From JADCCX01 sp031378805 (GTDB lineage: Bacteria; Pseudomonadota; Alphaproteobacteria; Rhizobiales; Beijerinckiaceae): 64,000 nt of DNA. The position numbers and the translations under genes are program-made. The notes below the pieces were generated by a model. It was given only the letters and a program-made list of their open reading frames with translations. It searched no databases and was not told the DNA's origin. Below are positions 52,938 through 62,357 of the stretch, piece by piece (position 1 is the first letter of the stretch; each line of letters opens with the position of its first letter). Where the stretch lies: assembly GCA_031378805.1 (NCBI GenBank), contig JANNEO010000080.1:1-64000 (forward strand), read 5' to 3'.

Positions 52938-53340
52938 TCACAGCATCGCGCTGATTCTCAGGACGATGGCCTGCGTGAGCCCGATCGCACCGGAGATCGG
53001 GCGGAAGGGCGCGGAGCCTTCAGCGTCGACATAGAACACGCCTCTCGCGCCGATCGCCAGAGGACTGGCGGGTGAATCCGTAATGGCGAGAATCGTCAGA
53101 TCGCGCATACCAGCATCACGAACGGCATCCACAACCGGCGATGAGTACGGTGGAAAGGCGATGGCAATCAGAAGATCGTCATGGCTCATGTTGGCAACCT
53201 GCTGCCCGGCCATGCCTGAGGAGGTGATGTCCTCGCTGCTGCTGGCATGGCGTCAGCATCATGCACGATGATCTGGGATACATCGTCCTGGAGCAGAGAA
53301 CCTTGCAAACCACCAACAATCCGCTCGGCACGAGATTGTT
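52938..53340 (-). pseudogene. Decayed RpiR/MurR-type regulator (SIS domain remnant)
   Basis: The minus strand encodes the C-terminal half of an RpiR-like regulator: HDDLLIAIAFPPYSS and LTILAITDSPASPLA are SIS-domain motifs. The preceding part (RIVGGLQGSLLQDDVSQIIV, about 53241-53340) is in another frame, and the N-terminal helix-turn-helix domain is missing. An ATG-led frame can begin at 53213 but would lack DNA binding. The 5' end lies about 30 bases from tRNA-Thr, so loss through tRNA-linked recombination is possible. Confidence 0.65.
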
Positions 53341-53371
53341 GCCAATCTCTCCGGGTCGGACAAGGAGTGAG

Positions 53372-53447
53372 TGGTGCCGCTTGAGGGATTCGAACCCCCG
53401 ACCCCCTCATTACGAATGAGGTGCTCTACCAGCTGAGCTAAAGCGGC
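53372..53447 (-). tRNA. tRNA-Thr (anticodon CGT)
   Basis: On the minus strand a complete cloverleaf is visible: GCCGCTT acceptor, D-arm AGCTCAGCTGGTAGAGC, anticodon stem-loop CCTCA-TTCGTAA-TGAGG with anticodon CGT, T-arm GGGGGTTCGAATCCCTC, and encoded CCA (rc of 53372-53374). It reads the ACG codon. The neighbouring DNA includes a decayed regulator. Confidence 0.95.
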
Positions 53448-53530
53448 ATATGCGGTGCTCCATAGCGGCCAAAGCGGCCCAGCGCAACCCAGCACCATCA
53501 CCCCTCTTTGCGCCCCTCATTACAGCCGTT

Positions 53531-54040
53531 TCAGCACCATCCCTGCCTGCGTCCTCCAGCGTAAGGGCGGGCATGGCCTGTGGCCAGCAGGCTTTGGCTG
53601 ACCAGGCGACCATCACCAGTGATCAGGTCGCCGAGCACCCTCCCGCCATATTTGTCGCGTCCCAGGGCGGTGAGATAGGCCTTGCCACTTTTCAGCAGCG
53701 CGACAAGCGCTTCCTGAGATGCCACCGCCTTGCGCGCCTCCTCTGGACAGCTGGCCCGCATTTCCGGCGCGTCAATGGAGCGCAGTCGGACGCGGGTCAC
53801 GATCAGCTGATCAAGCCAGACATGCGCCCTTACCTCCACGGTATCGCCATCGATGATGCGCACCACATCCACCGGTATCACGGCCTGCGGTGGAATGAAC
53901 GAACCCGCAGGCGGAGCCGACAGCGCCTCCAGGGCTGGTTCGACAAGTGGCACAGGAGAGGTGTTGAACGCCACAAGCACCGCGACAGCCAACCCAGCGA
54001 TGGCGCTGCTGCAAACTGTGAAGGGCATGACGACAGACAT
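53531..54040 (-). CDS. Staphylococcal-nuclease-like (SNc) protein
   Basis: The 169-residue protein has an N-terminal signal or anchor (SSAIAGLAVAVLVAFNTS) and the SNase core with RIIDGDTVEV and RLRSIDAPEMR, the calcium and active-site region. This family cleaves DNA or RNA, usually outside the cytoplasm. The domain is short. A later segment, LGRDKYGGRVLGDL, supplies the second arginine region. Its role is unknown. Confidence 0.85.
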   Translation of the reverse strand: MSVVMPFTVCSSAIAGLAVAVLVAFNTSPVPLVEPALEALSAPPAGSFIPPQAVIPVDVVRIIDGDTVEVRAHVWLDQLIVTRVRLRSIDAPEMRASCPEEARKAVASQEALVALLKSGKAYLTALGRDKYGGRVLGDLITGDGRLVSQSLLATGHARPYAGGRRQGWC

Positions 54041-54104
54041 GCCATATCATACCAGAAATTATTCAGAAATAAATCCTATAATAGGCATTAAATACGATCA
54101 TAGG

Positions 54105-54326
54105 TCAGAAGTCGCTGGTCAGCCCTTTAATCTCCCAGTCATTGTAGCGCACGGGGTCTTGTCCGCCCCGACCATTGACCTCGGGAGAGCGCGCCAGCGC
54201 AGCCTCACGCTCAGCCTGTGCCTTGCGCCGCTGCGCCGCTTCGGCCAACGCGCGACCTGCAGCAGGCGACAGAGGCTTTTGTGCCGCCGCGGGGGATGGA
54301 TTCTCGGGAGAGCAATCAGAGGGCAC
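54105..54326 (-). CDS. DUF1674 protein (SdhAF4-like)
   Basis: The 73-residue protein ends with the DUF1674 block, GRGGQDPVRYNDWEIKGLTSDF context. This is the family of the succinate dehydrogenase assembly factor SDHAF4. The N-terminus is Pro/Ala-rich and low-complexity. The GTG start at 54326 gives a typical length; no better ATG is in frame. It is common near rluA-like and rsmB genes in this order. A role in SdhA flavination is inferred from the family only. Confidence 0.85.
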   Translation of the reverse strand: MPSDCSPENPSPAAAQKPLSPAAGRALAEAAQRRKAQAEREAALARSPEVNGRGGQDPVRYNDWEIKGLTSDF

Positions 54327-54381
54327 GGTTCAGGCTCATTTCCAGTTGACGTCACGCCTGATCTAGGGGACGCGCTCGGGG

Positions 54382-55086
54382 ATGCCAAGCTTCGATCCCT
54401 CCAGCCTGCCCGGGCGTGTCCTGTATCACGACGCCATGATGCTCGTCCTCGACAAGCCGCCGGGCATCGCGGTTCACAAGGGAGCGGGCTATGGCGACAA
54501 CCTCGAGGCGCATTTCGAGTGTCTGCGGCTGGGTGCCAGCGAATCCCCCGCACTCGCGCATCGCCTGGACAAGGACACCTCGGGCTGCCTTGTCCTGGGG
54601 CGTAACCGCGAGGCCTTGGCCCGCCTTGGCGCGCTGTTTCGCAATGGATCGGTGGACAAGACCTATTGGGCAATCACAACCGGCGTTCTCTCGCCGGACG
54701 AAGGCGTGATCGACGCGCCCATGATGCGCCGCTCCGCCGACAAGCGCAGTTGGTGGATGAAGGTCGATCCTGCGGGCGACCCCAGTCTCACGCGATGGCG
54801 CGTGCTGGGGCGGGCCGACGGCATCACCTGGGTGGAACTCAAGCCGGAGACCGGCCGGACGCATCAGCTCCGCGTGCACTGCGCCCATGCCGGTGTGCCG
54901 ATCGCTGGGGACCACGTCTATGGCGGCGACCTGGCCCGCTCCGTCGCAAGGCACATGCATCTTCATGCCCGCCGGATCACCCTGCCGCTCGCCAGGGACA
55001 ACCCCGTCACCGTGACCGCGCCGCCTCCCATCCACATGCATACGCTGTTGGCCGCCTGCGGCTGGCGCCACGAGGTCGCGTTATGA
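54382..55086 (+). CDS. RluA-family pseudouridine synthase
   Basis: The 234-residue enzyme has the pseudouridine synthase motif HRLDKDTSG at residues 60-68 with catalytic Asp63, then ETGRTHQLRVH near the C-terminal half. It isomerises a uridine in rRNA or tRNA. It is short, lacking an S4 domain, so its exact target is unclear. It overlaps rsmB by four bases, and the pairing suggests an RNA-modification operon. Confidence 0.88.
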   Translation: MPSFDPSSLPGRVLYHDAMMLVLDKPPGIAVHKGAGYGDNLEAHFECLRLGASESPALAHRLDKDTSGCLVLGRNREALARLGALFRNGSVDKTYWAITTGVLSPDEGVIDAPMMRRSADKRSWWMKVDPAGDPSLTRWRVLGRADGITWVELKPETGRTHQLRVHCAHAGVPIAGDHVYGGDLARSVARHMHLHARRITLPLARDNPVTVTAPPPIHMHTLLAACGWRHEVAL

Positions 55087-56489
55087 ACGGGCAACCGACT
55101 GCACCCAAACCACCGACAGCGCCCAAGCCACCGATAGCGCCCAAACCACCGATAGCGCTCAAGCCACATCGGCCGGACGGGCTCGCCGCCCGGCGCATCG
55201 CCTGCGAGGTGATCGAGGACGTGATACGGCGTCGGCAGGCCCTCGATGACCGGCTGGACCGCTTGTCGCACGACGCCCGCTTCCAGGCATTGCAACCCAA
55301 TGACCGGGGCCTCGTGCGCGCCATTGCCACGGCGACGATGCGGCGTCTTGGGCTCCTCCGCAAGGCGCTCTCGGATCGGCTCGACCGGGGAATGCCTCCC
55401 CGGAGCGGCAGGCTGGAGTGCATCCTGCTGGGTGCGGTGGCACAGATCCTGGTGCTGGAGACGGCCCCTCATGCCGCCGTGGATACGGCCATCACCCTGG
55501 CGCGGGAAGATGCCCATGCCAGGCATTTCACAGACCTGGCCAACGCGGTGCTTCGGCGCATCGCCACGGAAAAGGCCACGATCCTGGCAGGAGCAGACGC
55601 CTTGCGGATCGATACCCCACCGTGGCTCGCGGAACGCTGGACACGCATCTATGGACATGAAGCCGCCGGATGGATCGCAGCGGCCCATGTCACCGAGCCA
55701 TCCATCGATATCTCGGTAAAATCCTCCCCCGAGGACTGGGCCGAGCAACTCGGTGGCATCGTCCTGCCGACCGGATCGGTTCGCCTGACCTCCCGCACCG
55801 CCATTCCGCTCTTGCCTGGCTTCAGCGCGGGCGAATGGTGGGTGCAGGATGCTGCCGCAGCCATTCCCGCACGGTTGTTGCGGGCAAAACAGGGACAGCG
55901 TGTCCTGGACCTCTGCGCGGCTCCCGGCGGCAAGACGGCACAGCTCGCCCTATCCGGGGCCAGCGTCACGGCAGTGGACCGCGCCGTACCGCGCATGGAG
56001 CGCCTGAGGGAGAACATGGAGCGCCTGAAGCTGGACGTCCACACCATCGTCATGGAGGCAACAGCCTACCAGACCGATCATCTTTTCGATGCTGTGCTGC
56101 TGGATGCACCCTGCTCGGCCACCGGCACCATCCGCCGCCATCCTGACGTGGCCTGGTCGAAGACGCTGGAGGATGTCTTCAAGCTTGCCAGCCTGCAAGC
56201 CCGATTGCTCGATCATGCAGCCACATTGCTCGCACCGGGCGGCACGCTCGTCTATGCGACCTGCTCGCTCGAGCCGGAAGAGGGCGAACGCCAGATCGAC
56301 CGTTTCCTCGACCGAAACAGCCAGTTCCGGCGCGATCCGGTCGGACCAGTTGAAACAGGAGGTGACAGCCAGCTCGTATCGGCCCAAGGAGACCTCCGGT
56401 GCCTGCCCTGCCACTGGCCCAACCTGATCGAGAGGCTGGCTGGCATGGATGGCTTTTTCGCCGCACGCCTTGTCCGTGATGCGGTCTAG
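55083..56489 (+). CDS. rsmB: 16S rRNA (cytosine-5) methyltransferase (RsmB/Fmu)
   Basis: The 468-residue protein has a NusB-like N-terminal domain and the RsmB/Fmu methyltransferase: SAM motif DLCAAPGGKT, catalytic Cys in DAPCSATGTIRRHPD, and the second Cys in YATCSLEPEE. It methylates a cytosine in 16S rRNA (C967 in E. coli). Its start overlaps the RluA-like stop (ATGA). The first 30 residues are an unusual Pro/Ala/Lys repeat described separately. Confidence 0.92.
   Translation: MNGQPTAPKPPTAPKPPIAPKPPIALKPHRPDGLAARRIACEVIEDVIRRRQALDDRLDRLSHDARFQALQPNDRGLVRAIATATMRRLGLLRKALSDRLDRGMPPRSGRLECILLGAVAQILVLETAPHAAVDTAITLAREDAHARHFTDLANAVLRRIATEKATILAGADALRIDTPPWLAERWTRIYGHEAAGWIAAAHVTEPSIDISVKSSPEDWAEQLGGIVLPTGSVRLTSRTAIPLLPGFSAGEWWVQDAAAAIPARLLRAKQGQRVLDLCAAPGGKTAQLALSGASVTAVDRAVPRMERLRENMERLKLDVHTIVMEATAYQTDHLFDAVLLDAPCSATGTIRRHPDVAWSKTLEDVFKLASLQARLLDHAATLLAPGGTLVYATCSLEPEEGERQIDRFLDRNSQFRRDPVGPVETGGDSQLVSAQGDLRCLPCHWPNLIERLAGMDGFFAARLVRDAV
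55095..55166 (+). repeat. Four 18-base tandem repeats in the rsmB 5' end
   Basis: Residues 5-28 read PTAPKP, PTAPKP, PIAPKP, PIALKP: four six-residue repeats encoded by 18-base units with small differences. They precede the NusB-like domain and add a flexible, basic, proline-rich arm. Copy number changes would keep the frame. Confidence 0.8.
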
Positions 56490-56544
56490 CGCCTACGATG
56501 CCGGAAGCGCGCCGATGGCTGTTCCTGTATCGGTCTGAAGGATC

Positions 56545-58239
56545 ATGGGCTTGGGAATGAAGGCTGGATTGTCCGATGGCGCGTTCGCGGGTGTTGCCGC
56601 ACGCCAAGGCATGAGGCGTGTGGCAGCAGGTGCCGCACGCTTGCTCGCGCCTTTTGGAGCCCGTGTCCCGCAAAAGCTGTTGATTGCTCCACAGGACATC
56701 CGCACATCGGACCCAACCATTGCCGCCGATTTTTATGCAGGCCAGCTCAAGCTGGCGGGCAAGTTGCTGGAAACACACGGGCAATCTCCGTTCGAGCTGG
56801 AACCACCTTCGGAAGCCTTCGCTGTTGAATTGCATGGTTTCGGCTGGCTGCGCCATCTGCGCGCAACCGACTCCGCGCTGTCACGGGCGCAAGGCCGTGC
56901 CCTGGTCAAGGACTGGCTCCAGGCGCAGAAAGCCGGACCAGGCAGCATCGCGCGGCGACCGGATGTGGCGGCACGGCGGCTGATCTCCTGGCTGAGCCAG
57001 AGTCCGCTGCTGCTCGATGGTGCCGACCCGGCCTTCTACCGCGCCTTCATTAAGGCCGTAGCAGTGGATGCCGGCCGCCTAAGGCGAGCCCGACGCGCTG
57101 TTCCGGACACCGAGATCAAGCTGATGATCCAGGTCGCGCTGACCTATTATACCTTGAGTTCCTCGGAGGTGGACGCAGAGATGAAGGACGTCTCCGCCCA
57201 GCTTTGTGGAATGCTCGAAACCCAGATCCTGTCGGATGGGGGGCATGTCAGCCGCAATCCGCAAGTGCTTCTCACGTTGCTGCTTGACCTGCTGCCGCTG
57301 AAACTCGCCTTCCTCTGGCGGCGCATTCAGACCCCGCAGCCCGTGGTGGCGGCCATTGACCGGATGATGCCGCTGGTGCGCATGATGCGCCATGCCGACG
57401 GGTCCATCGCCCTGTTCAATGGCATGGGCGCGACGCGGGCGGATTTCGTGGCCGCGATCCTGGCGCAGGACGACATCATGGCGCCAGCCCCATCCAACGC
57501 GCCCTACGCCGGGTACCAGCGGGCCGAGCACGCAGGGTCTGTCCTGCTTGTCGACGCCGCAGCCGCACCGGCACCACCGCTTGCCGCCCGCGCCCATGCC
57601 GCCCCCGCCGCTTTCGAGTTTTCAGCGGATGGCTGCCGCATCGTGGTGAATTGCGGTGCGCCGCCCTCCCATCGGCCCGAGTTGCTGCACTATTCCCGCC
57701 TGACTGCAGCCCATTCCACCCTTGTGGTGCAGGACTCGACCATCGGTCGCTTTACCCGCACCTCCATGATGCGGGCGCTGGTCGGCGAACAATTCACCGA
57801 TGGCGCGCGCGAGGTGACGCTCCAGCGGGCGGACAGCCCTGATGGCACGTTGATTGGCGTCGATCACGATGGTTACCGCAACCCTTTTGGGGTTTTGCAC
57901 CAGCGCAGGATTGCCCTGTCTTCCGATGGTGCGCGGCTGGAAGGCGAGGACACGCTGAAGCCCGTGCGCCAGCGCAAGGAGCTGGATTATGCCCTGCGCT
58001 TTCACCTGCATCCGCTCGTCAAGGCAGCGCTTGGCGCAGATGGACGCGGTGTCCAGCTGACGCTGCCCAACCGCTGTGTCTGGCAGTTCGAGGCGGATGG
58101 CATGGACCTGTCTGTCGAGGAAACGGTGTTCTTTGCCAGCACGGAAGGGTTGCGGCGCTCCGAACAGATCGTTGTCAGCGCCAATACGGGCGCACATGCC
58201 AGGATTGCGTGGTCTTTCAGGAAAATCGCAAATCGGTGA
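56545..58239 (+). CDS. Heparinase II/III-family protein
   Basis: This 564-residue protein contains the heparinase II/III family signature. Its N-terminal helical (alpha/alpha barrel) half has HGFGWLRHLRAT, and its C-terminal half is beta-rich with GCRIVVNCGAP. This family includes polysaccharide lyases, but the genes next to purH in this order are conserved without known function. It lacks an obvious signal peptide. The ATG at 56545 follows TGAAGGATC. Confidence 0.85.
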   Translation: MGLGMKAGLSDGAFAGVAARQGMRRVAAGAARLLAPFGARVPQKLLIAPQDIRTSDPTIAADFYAGQLKLAGKLLETHGQSPFELEPPSEAFAVELHGFGWLRHLRATDSALSRAQGRALVKDWLQAQKAGPGSIARRPDVAARRLISWLSQSPLLLDGADPAFYRAFIKAVAVDAGRLRRARRAVPDTEIKLMIQVALTYYTLSSSEVDAEMKDVSAQLCGMLETQILSDGGHVSRNPQVLLTLLLDLLPLKLAFLWRRIQTPQPVVAAIDRMMPLVRMMRHADGSIALFNGMGATRADFVAAILAQDDIMAPAPSNAPYAGYQRAEHAGSVLLVDAAAAPAPPLAARAHAAPAAFEFSADGCRIVVNCGAPPSHRPELLHYSRLTAAHSTLVVQDSTIGRFTRTSMMRALVGEQFTDGAREVTLQRADSPDGTLIGVDHDGYRNPFGVLHQRRIALSSDGARLEGEDTLKPVRQRKELDYALRFHLHPLVKAALGADGRGVQLTLPNRCVWQFEADGMDLSVEETVFFASTEGLRRSEQIVVSANTGAHARIAWSFRKIANR

Positions 58240-58304
58240 TGTTGTCTGGGTCACGGGCGTGATAGCCAGCCGGGATTCCCTCTCGACTCTTCCCGGACGT
58301 GCCC

Positions 58305-59897
58305 ATGCCCACAGAATTGCGCCGCATCACCCGAGCCCTTCTTTCCGTATCCGACAAGACGGGCTTGCTTGAATTCGCGGCTGCGCTGTCTTCGCGCGGC
58401 GTGGAGATCATCTCGACGGGTGGCACGCGCAAGACGCTGGCGGATGCCGGACTGCCCGTTCTCGACATCTCCGAGGTGACGGGCTTTCCCGAGATCATGG
58501 ACGGGCGGGTGAAGACGCTGCATCCCATGGTGCATGGCGGCCTCCTGGGCATTCGCGGCAATCCTGAACACCAGGCAGCGATGTTTGCCCATGGCATCGG
58601 GCCCATCGATCTTCTTGTGGTCAATCTGTATCCTTTCGAGTCGACCGTGGCGAAGGGCGAGGATTTCGACACCTGCATCGAGAACATCGACATCGGCGGC
58701 CCTGCCATGATCCGGGCCGCGGCCAAGAACCACCCGGATGTGGGCGTGATCGTCGACCCGGCCGACTATCCCGCGCTCCTGGCCGATCTCGACGCCAATG
58801 GCGGGCAGATGACGCTGACCTTGCGGCGAAAACTCGCGCAGAAGGCCTATGCCCGCACAGCAGCCTATGACGCCACGATCTCGAACTGGCTCGCGGCACA
58901 GGTGGGAGAGGAAGCGCCAGCGTTCCGCGCCTTCGGTGGCACGCTGGCGGAAGCCATGCGCTACGGCGAGAACCCGCACCAGACAGCCGCCTTCTATCAT
59001 GGCCCTGACAGGCGCCCCGGCGTGGCGACGCTGCGACAGCTCCAGGGCAAGCAACTGTCCTACAACAACATCAACGACACTGATGCCGCCTTCGAACTGG
59101 TGGCAGAGTTCGCTCCGGCCCGCACGGCAGCCGTTGCCATCATCAAGCACGCCAATCCCTGCGGTGTCGCCGAGGGGCGGACTCTGCGCGACGCTTACGA
59201 AGCGGCACTGCGCTGCGATCCGGTGTCGGCATTCGGTGGCATTGTGGCACTGAACCAGACGCTGGATGCCGAGGCAGCCCGCGCCATCATCGAGATCTTC
59301 ACCGAAGTGATCATCGCACCGGATGCAACCGACGAGGCCCGCGCCATCGTTGCCACCAAGAAGAACCTGCGCCTGCTGGTGACGGGTGGCCTGCCGGACA
59401 CACGCCAGGAGGGGAAAACCATCCGTTCGGTCGCGGGTGGCCTGCTGGTGCAGGACCGCGACAAGGCTGTTGTCGACGACATGGATCTCAAGGTGGTGAC
59501 AGAACGCGCACCGACGACTGCCGAACTGGCCGATCTGCGCTTTGCCTTCCGCGTGGCCAAGCACGTGAAGTCCAATGCCATTGTCTATGCCAGGGCAGGA
59601 GCCACCGTGGGCATTGGCGCAGGACAGATGAGCCGTATCGATTCGTCCCGCATCGCGGCATGGAAGGCGCAAGAAGCGGCAAAAGCCCTCGGCCAGTCCG
59701 AGAGCCTCGCCAAGGGCTCGGTCGTCGCCTCCGACGCCTTCTTCCCCTTCGCCGATGGCCTGCTGGCGGCAGCCGAGGCCGGAGCCACCGCCGTGATCCA
59801 GCCCGGCGGGTCCATGCGCGACAACGAGGTGATCGACGCGGCCAACAAGGCGGGCCTGGCGATGGTGTTCACCGGAATCCGGCATTTCCGGCATTGA
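58305..59897 (+). CDS. purH: Bifunctional AICAR transformylase / IMP cyclohydrolase
   Basis: The 530-residue enzyme runs the last two steps of purine synthesis. The N-terminal MGS-like IMP cyclohydrolase domain has SDKTGLLEFA and IISTGGTRKTL. The C-terminal transformylase has RYGENPHQTAAFY, LSYNNINDTDAAFE and the catalytic IIKHANPCGVA. ATG 58305 was chosen; GTG 58299 is in frame. A long antisense frame covers the gene but is a GC-rich shadow. Confidence 0.96.
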   Translation: MPTELRRITRALLSVSDKTGLLEFAAALSSRGVEIISTGGTRKTLADAGLPVLDISEVTGFPEIMDGRVKTLHPMVHGGLLGIRGNPEHQAAMFAHGIGPIDLLVVNLYPFESTVAKGEDFDTCIENIDIGGPAMIRAAAKNHPDVGVIVDPADYPALLADLDANGGQMTLTLRRKLAQKAYARTAAYDATISNWLAAQVGEEAPAFRAFGGTLAEAMRYGENPHQTAAFYHGPDRRPGVATLRQLQGKQLSYNNINDTDAAFELVAEFAPARTAAVAIIKHANPCGVAEGRTLRDAYEAALRCDPVSAFGGIVALNQTLDAEAARAIIEIFTEVIIAPDATDEARAIVATKKNLRLLVTGGLPDTRQEGKTIRSVAGGLLVQDRDKAVVDDMDLKVVTERAPTTAELADLRFAFRVAKHVKSNAIVYARAGATVGIGAGQMSRIDSSRIAAWKAQEAAKALGQSESLAKGSVVASDAFFPFADGLLAAAEAGATAVIQPGGSMRDNEVIDAANKAGLAMVFTGIRHFRH

Positions 59898-59996
59898 GCA
59901 TCCCATGGCAATCCGGCAGGGCAACAGTCCGCCGCCATCATTTGAACACACCGACCCTTTGCCTTGTCCCGCTGTTTGCGGCAGACAGGGCGGTGG

Positions 59997-61568
59997 ATGT
60001 CGGCTGAACAAGCGTCACTGGGCAAAAACTTCACGATCGTCGGCGGGGCCACGCTGGCCTCGCGGGTCACGGGATTCGTGCGCGACATGCTCGTCGCCGC
60101 GACGCTCGGCGCGGGTGCGGTGGCGGATGCCTATGTCGCGGCCTTCCTGATTCCCAATCTGTTTCGCCGTCTCGTGGGCGAAGGCGCGTTCAACGCGGCC
60201 TATGTGCCGATCTTCGCACGCCGCCAGGCTGAAGGTGGCACGCAATCCTCCGCCCGCTTCGCCGAAGCCGCCTTGTCGTTCCTGCTGGGCGTGGGCGTGG
60301 CGATCCTGCTCGTTGCAGAGTTCCTGATGCCGGTCATCATTGGTGCGGTAGCTCCGGGTTTTCACGACCAGCCCCAGAAATTCACCGATGCGGTGGAATT
60401 CGGGCGCATCATGTTCCCCTTCGTGGCGGTCATCCTCATCGTCGCGGTGTTCACCGGCACGCTCAATGCCATCGGGCGCTACGCGATCGCGGCCTGGGCA
60501 CCAGTTCTCCTGAACATCTTCCTGATTGCCGCTTTGCTCTATGCAATCTCGACGGGCCTGCGGGGCACACGGGATGCCGGTTTCGTGCTGGTCTGGACGG
60601 TGCTGGGCGCAGGCCTGGTCAACCTCGTCATCGTCGGCACCACGGTGTGGTTCGCGGGCTATCACATCTGGCCGAAAATTCCCCGCTTCGATGCCGACTT
60701 GCGCCGCCTGATGCTGATCGCCCTGCCCGGCATCGCCATCGCCGGCGCGGGACACCTCAATGTCGTGGTGGCAGCACAGATATCATCCGGCACGCCTTCG
60801 GCTGTGTCCTGGCTGTATTTCGCCGAGCGCATCTTCCAGCTTCCCCTCGGCTTCGTTGCCGCAGCCATTGGCGTGGTGCTGCTGCCCGCCGTGTCGAAGC
60901 ATCTTGCAAACGGTGAGGTCGCGCAGGCCCGCCAGGCCGAAAGCCGTGCGCTGGAATTTGGCCTGCTCATCACCTTGCCTGCCGCCATTGCGCTGGCCTT
61001 GCTTGCCAAGCCCATCGTCAGCATCCTCTATGAGCGCGGGGCGTTCACCGCGGAGGATTCGAACGCCGTCGCAGCCGTGCTGCGCGCGCTTGCGGTTGGC
61101 CTTCCCGCCTTCGTTCTCGTCAAGGTGTTCCTGCCAGCATTCCTGGCACGCGAGGACATGAAAGGGCCGCTGATCGCGGCCGTTCTGGGCATCGCGGCCA
61201 ATATCGCCGTGTCCCTGATGCTGTTTCCCCATTACGGGTCAGTCGCGGCGGCTATGGGTGTTTCGGCTTCGGCCTTTGTCAATGCGCTGACCCTCTATGC
61301 CCTGTTGATGCGCACAGGCCGTTTCCGCCCTGACAGATTGGCCCGCAGCCGCCTGCCGCGCGTGCTGCTGGTCTCGCTTCTCACTGGCACGGCCATCTGG
61401 TTGCTGCATGAATTCGCCCGACCCTGGATGAAATCCACCCAGCCCTTCGCCGTGCGGGCCGCCGTTCTGGCGCTCCTGTGTGGGCTGAGTCTCGTTTTGC
61501 ATATCGCCCTGGCGCAACTGCTGAAGGCGACGGATTTGTTGCAGATCAGGACTGCCCTGCGCAGCTGA
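59997..61568 (+). CDS. murJ: Lipid II flippase MurJ
   Basis: The 523-residue membrane protein has the MurJ/MviN MATE-like fold: LASRVTGFVRDMLVA, DAYVAAFLIPNLFRRLVGEGAF (first half), then about 14 helices. It flips lipid II across the inner membrane for peptidoglycan synthesis. ATG 59997 follows GGCGGTGG. It is about 100 bases after purH and is not known to be functionally linked with it. Confidence 0.93.
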   Translation: MSAEQASLGKNFTIVGGATLASRVTGFVRDMLVAATLGAGAVADAYVAAFLIPNLFRRLVGEGAFNAAYVPIFARRQAEGGTQSSARFAEAALSFLLGVGVAILLVAEFLMPVIIGAVAPGFHDQPQKFTDAVEFGRIMFPFVAVILIVAVFTGTLNAIGRYAIAAWAPVLLNIFLIAALLYAISTGLRGTRDAGFVLVWTVLGAGLVNLVIVGTTVWFAGYHIWPKIPRFDADLRRLMLIALPGIAIAGAGHLNVVVAAQISSGTPSAVSWLYFAERIFQLPLGFVAAAIGVVLLPAVSKHLANGEVAQARQAESRALEFGLLITLPAAIALALLAKPIVSILYERGAFTAEDSNAVAAVLRALAVGLPAFVLVKVFLPAFLAREDMKGPLIAAVLGIAANIAVSLMLFPHYGSVAAAMGVSASAFVNALTLYALLMRTGRFRPDRLARSRLPRVLLVSLLTGTAIWLLHEFARPWMKSTQPFAVRAAVLALLCGLSLVLHIALAQLLKATDLLQIRTALRS

Positions 61569-61664
61569 TCGCACAGCGTGATGTTTGCATCACCACAATT
61601 CATGTGCCGAATGCCGGCTAATCGGGCATTGTGCTCACCGATTCTCCAGAAAGCGAAAACCATC

Positions 61665-62339
61665 ATGGCCATCACTGTCTACGGCGTCTATCGCTCCCGC
61701 GCCACGCGCAACCTCTGGCTGCTCGGCGAGCTTGGCCTGCCCTTCACCCATGTGCCGGTGATCCAGGCCAACCGTCTGGCCAAGCCGAATGCCAAGGACG
61801 CGCCACTCAACACCGCGTCGCGCAAGTTCAGGAAGATCAATCCCAACGCCCAGATTCCCTCGCTGGAGGACGGCCGACTGGTGCTGCATGAATCGCTCGC
61901 CATCAATCTCTACCTTGCCCGGAAATATGGCCGCAGGCAGAAGACGGAGCTTGGACCGAAGTCCGTGGCCGAAGAAGGCCTGATGACCATGTGGTCACTC
62001 TGGGCCATGACGGAATGCGAGCCGCACACGATCCAGGTGCTGTACAACACCATCGGCAAGCCGGAGCCCGAGCGTGTGCCCGCGCTGGCCACAGCGGCTG
62101 CCGCCGCGCTGCAACGCCCGCTGGATGTGCTCGATGCCCATCTGAAGGCGGAGGGCGGCCATGTCGTGGGCAAGCGTTTCACGGTGGCCGACATCAACCT
62201 GGCGGAGGTAATCCGCTATGCGCAGCCGATGCCGGAGCTTTTCGCCCATCGCCCGGCCCTGAAGTCCTGGATCGATGCCTGCCAGGCCCGCCCCGCCTTC
62301 AAGACGATGATGGTGACGCGCAACGCCGAACCTCTGTGA
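61665..62339 (+). CDS. Glutathione S-transferase-like protein
   Basis: The 224-residue protein has the N-terminal thioredoxin-like half (SRATRNLWLLGELG, then INPNAQIPSLEDG and LHESLAINLYLA) and a helical C-terminal half. It probably conjugates or transfers glutathione, but the substrate is unknown. ATG 61665 was chosen over two upstream start-like codons because it begins at the first strand. A short GTGATG/CATCAC hairpin lies between murJ and this gene. Confidence 0.86.
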   Translation: MAITVYGVYRSRATRNLWLLGELGLPFTHVPVIQANRLAKPNAKDAPLNTASRKFRKINPNAQIPSLEDGRLVLHESLAINLYLARKYGRRQKTELGPKSVAEEGLMTMWSLWAMTECEPHTIQVLYNTIGKPEPERVPALATAAAAALQRPLDVLDAHLKAEGGHVVGKRFTVADINLAEVIRYAQPMPELFAHRPALKSWIDACQARPAFKTMMVTRNAEPL

Positions 62340-62357
62340 TCAACCTCTGCTCCTCAT

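Noticed and set aside
53186..53410. A 74-codon open frame overlapping tRNA-Thr
   Set aside because: It runs through the tRNA on the same strand. Only its later part matches the decayed RpiR protein, which is reported as a pseudogene.
58251..60011. A 586-codon open frame antisense to purH
   Set aside because: It covers purH, whose conserved motifs are clear on the plus strand. In GC-rich DNA, antisense frames stay open without coding, and this one has no recognisable domain.
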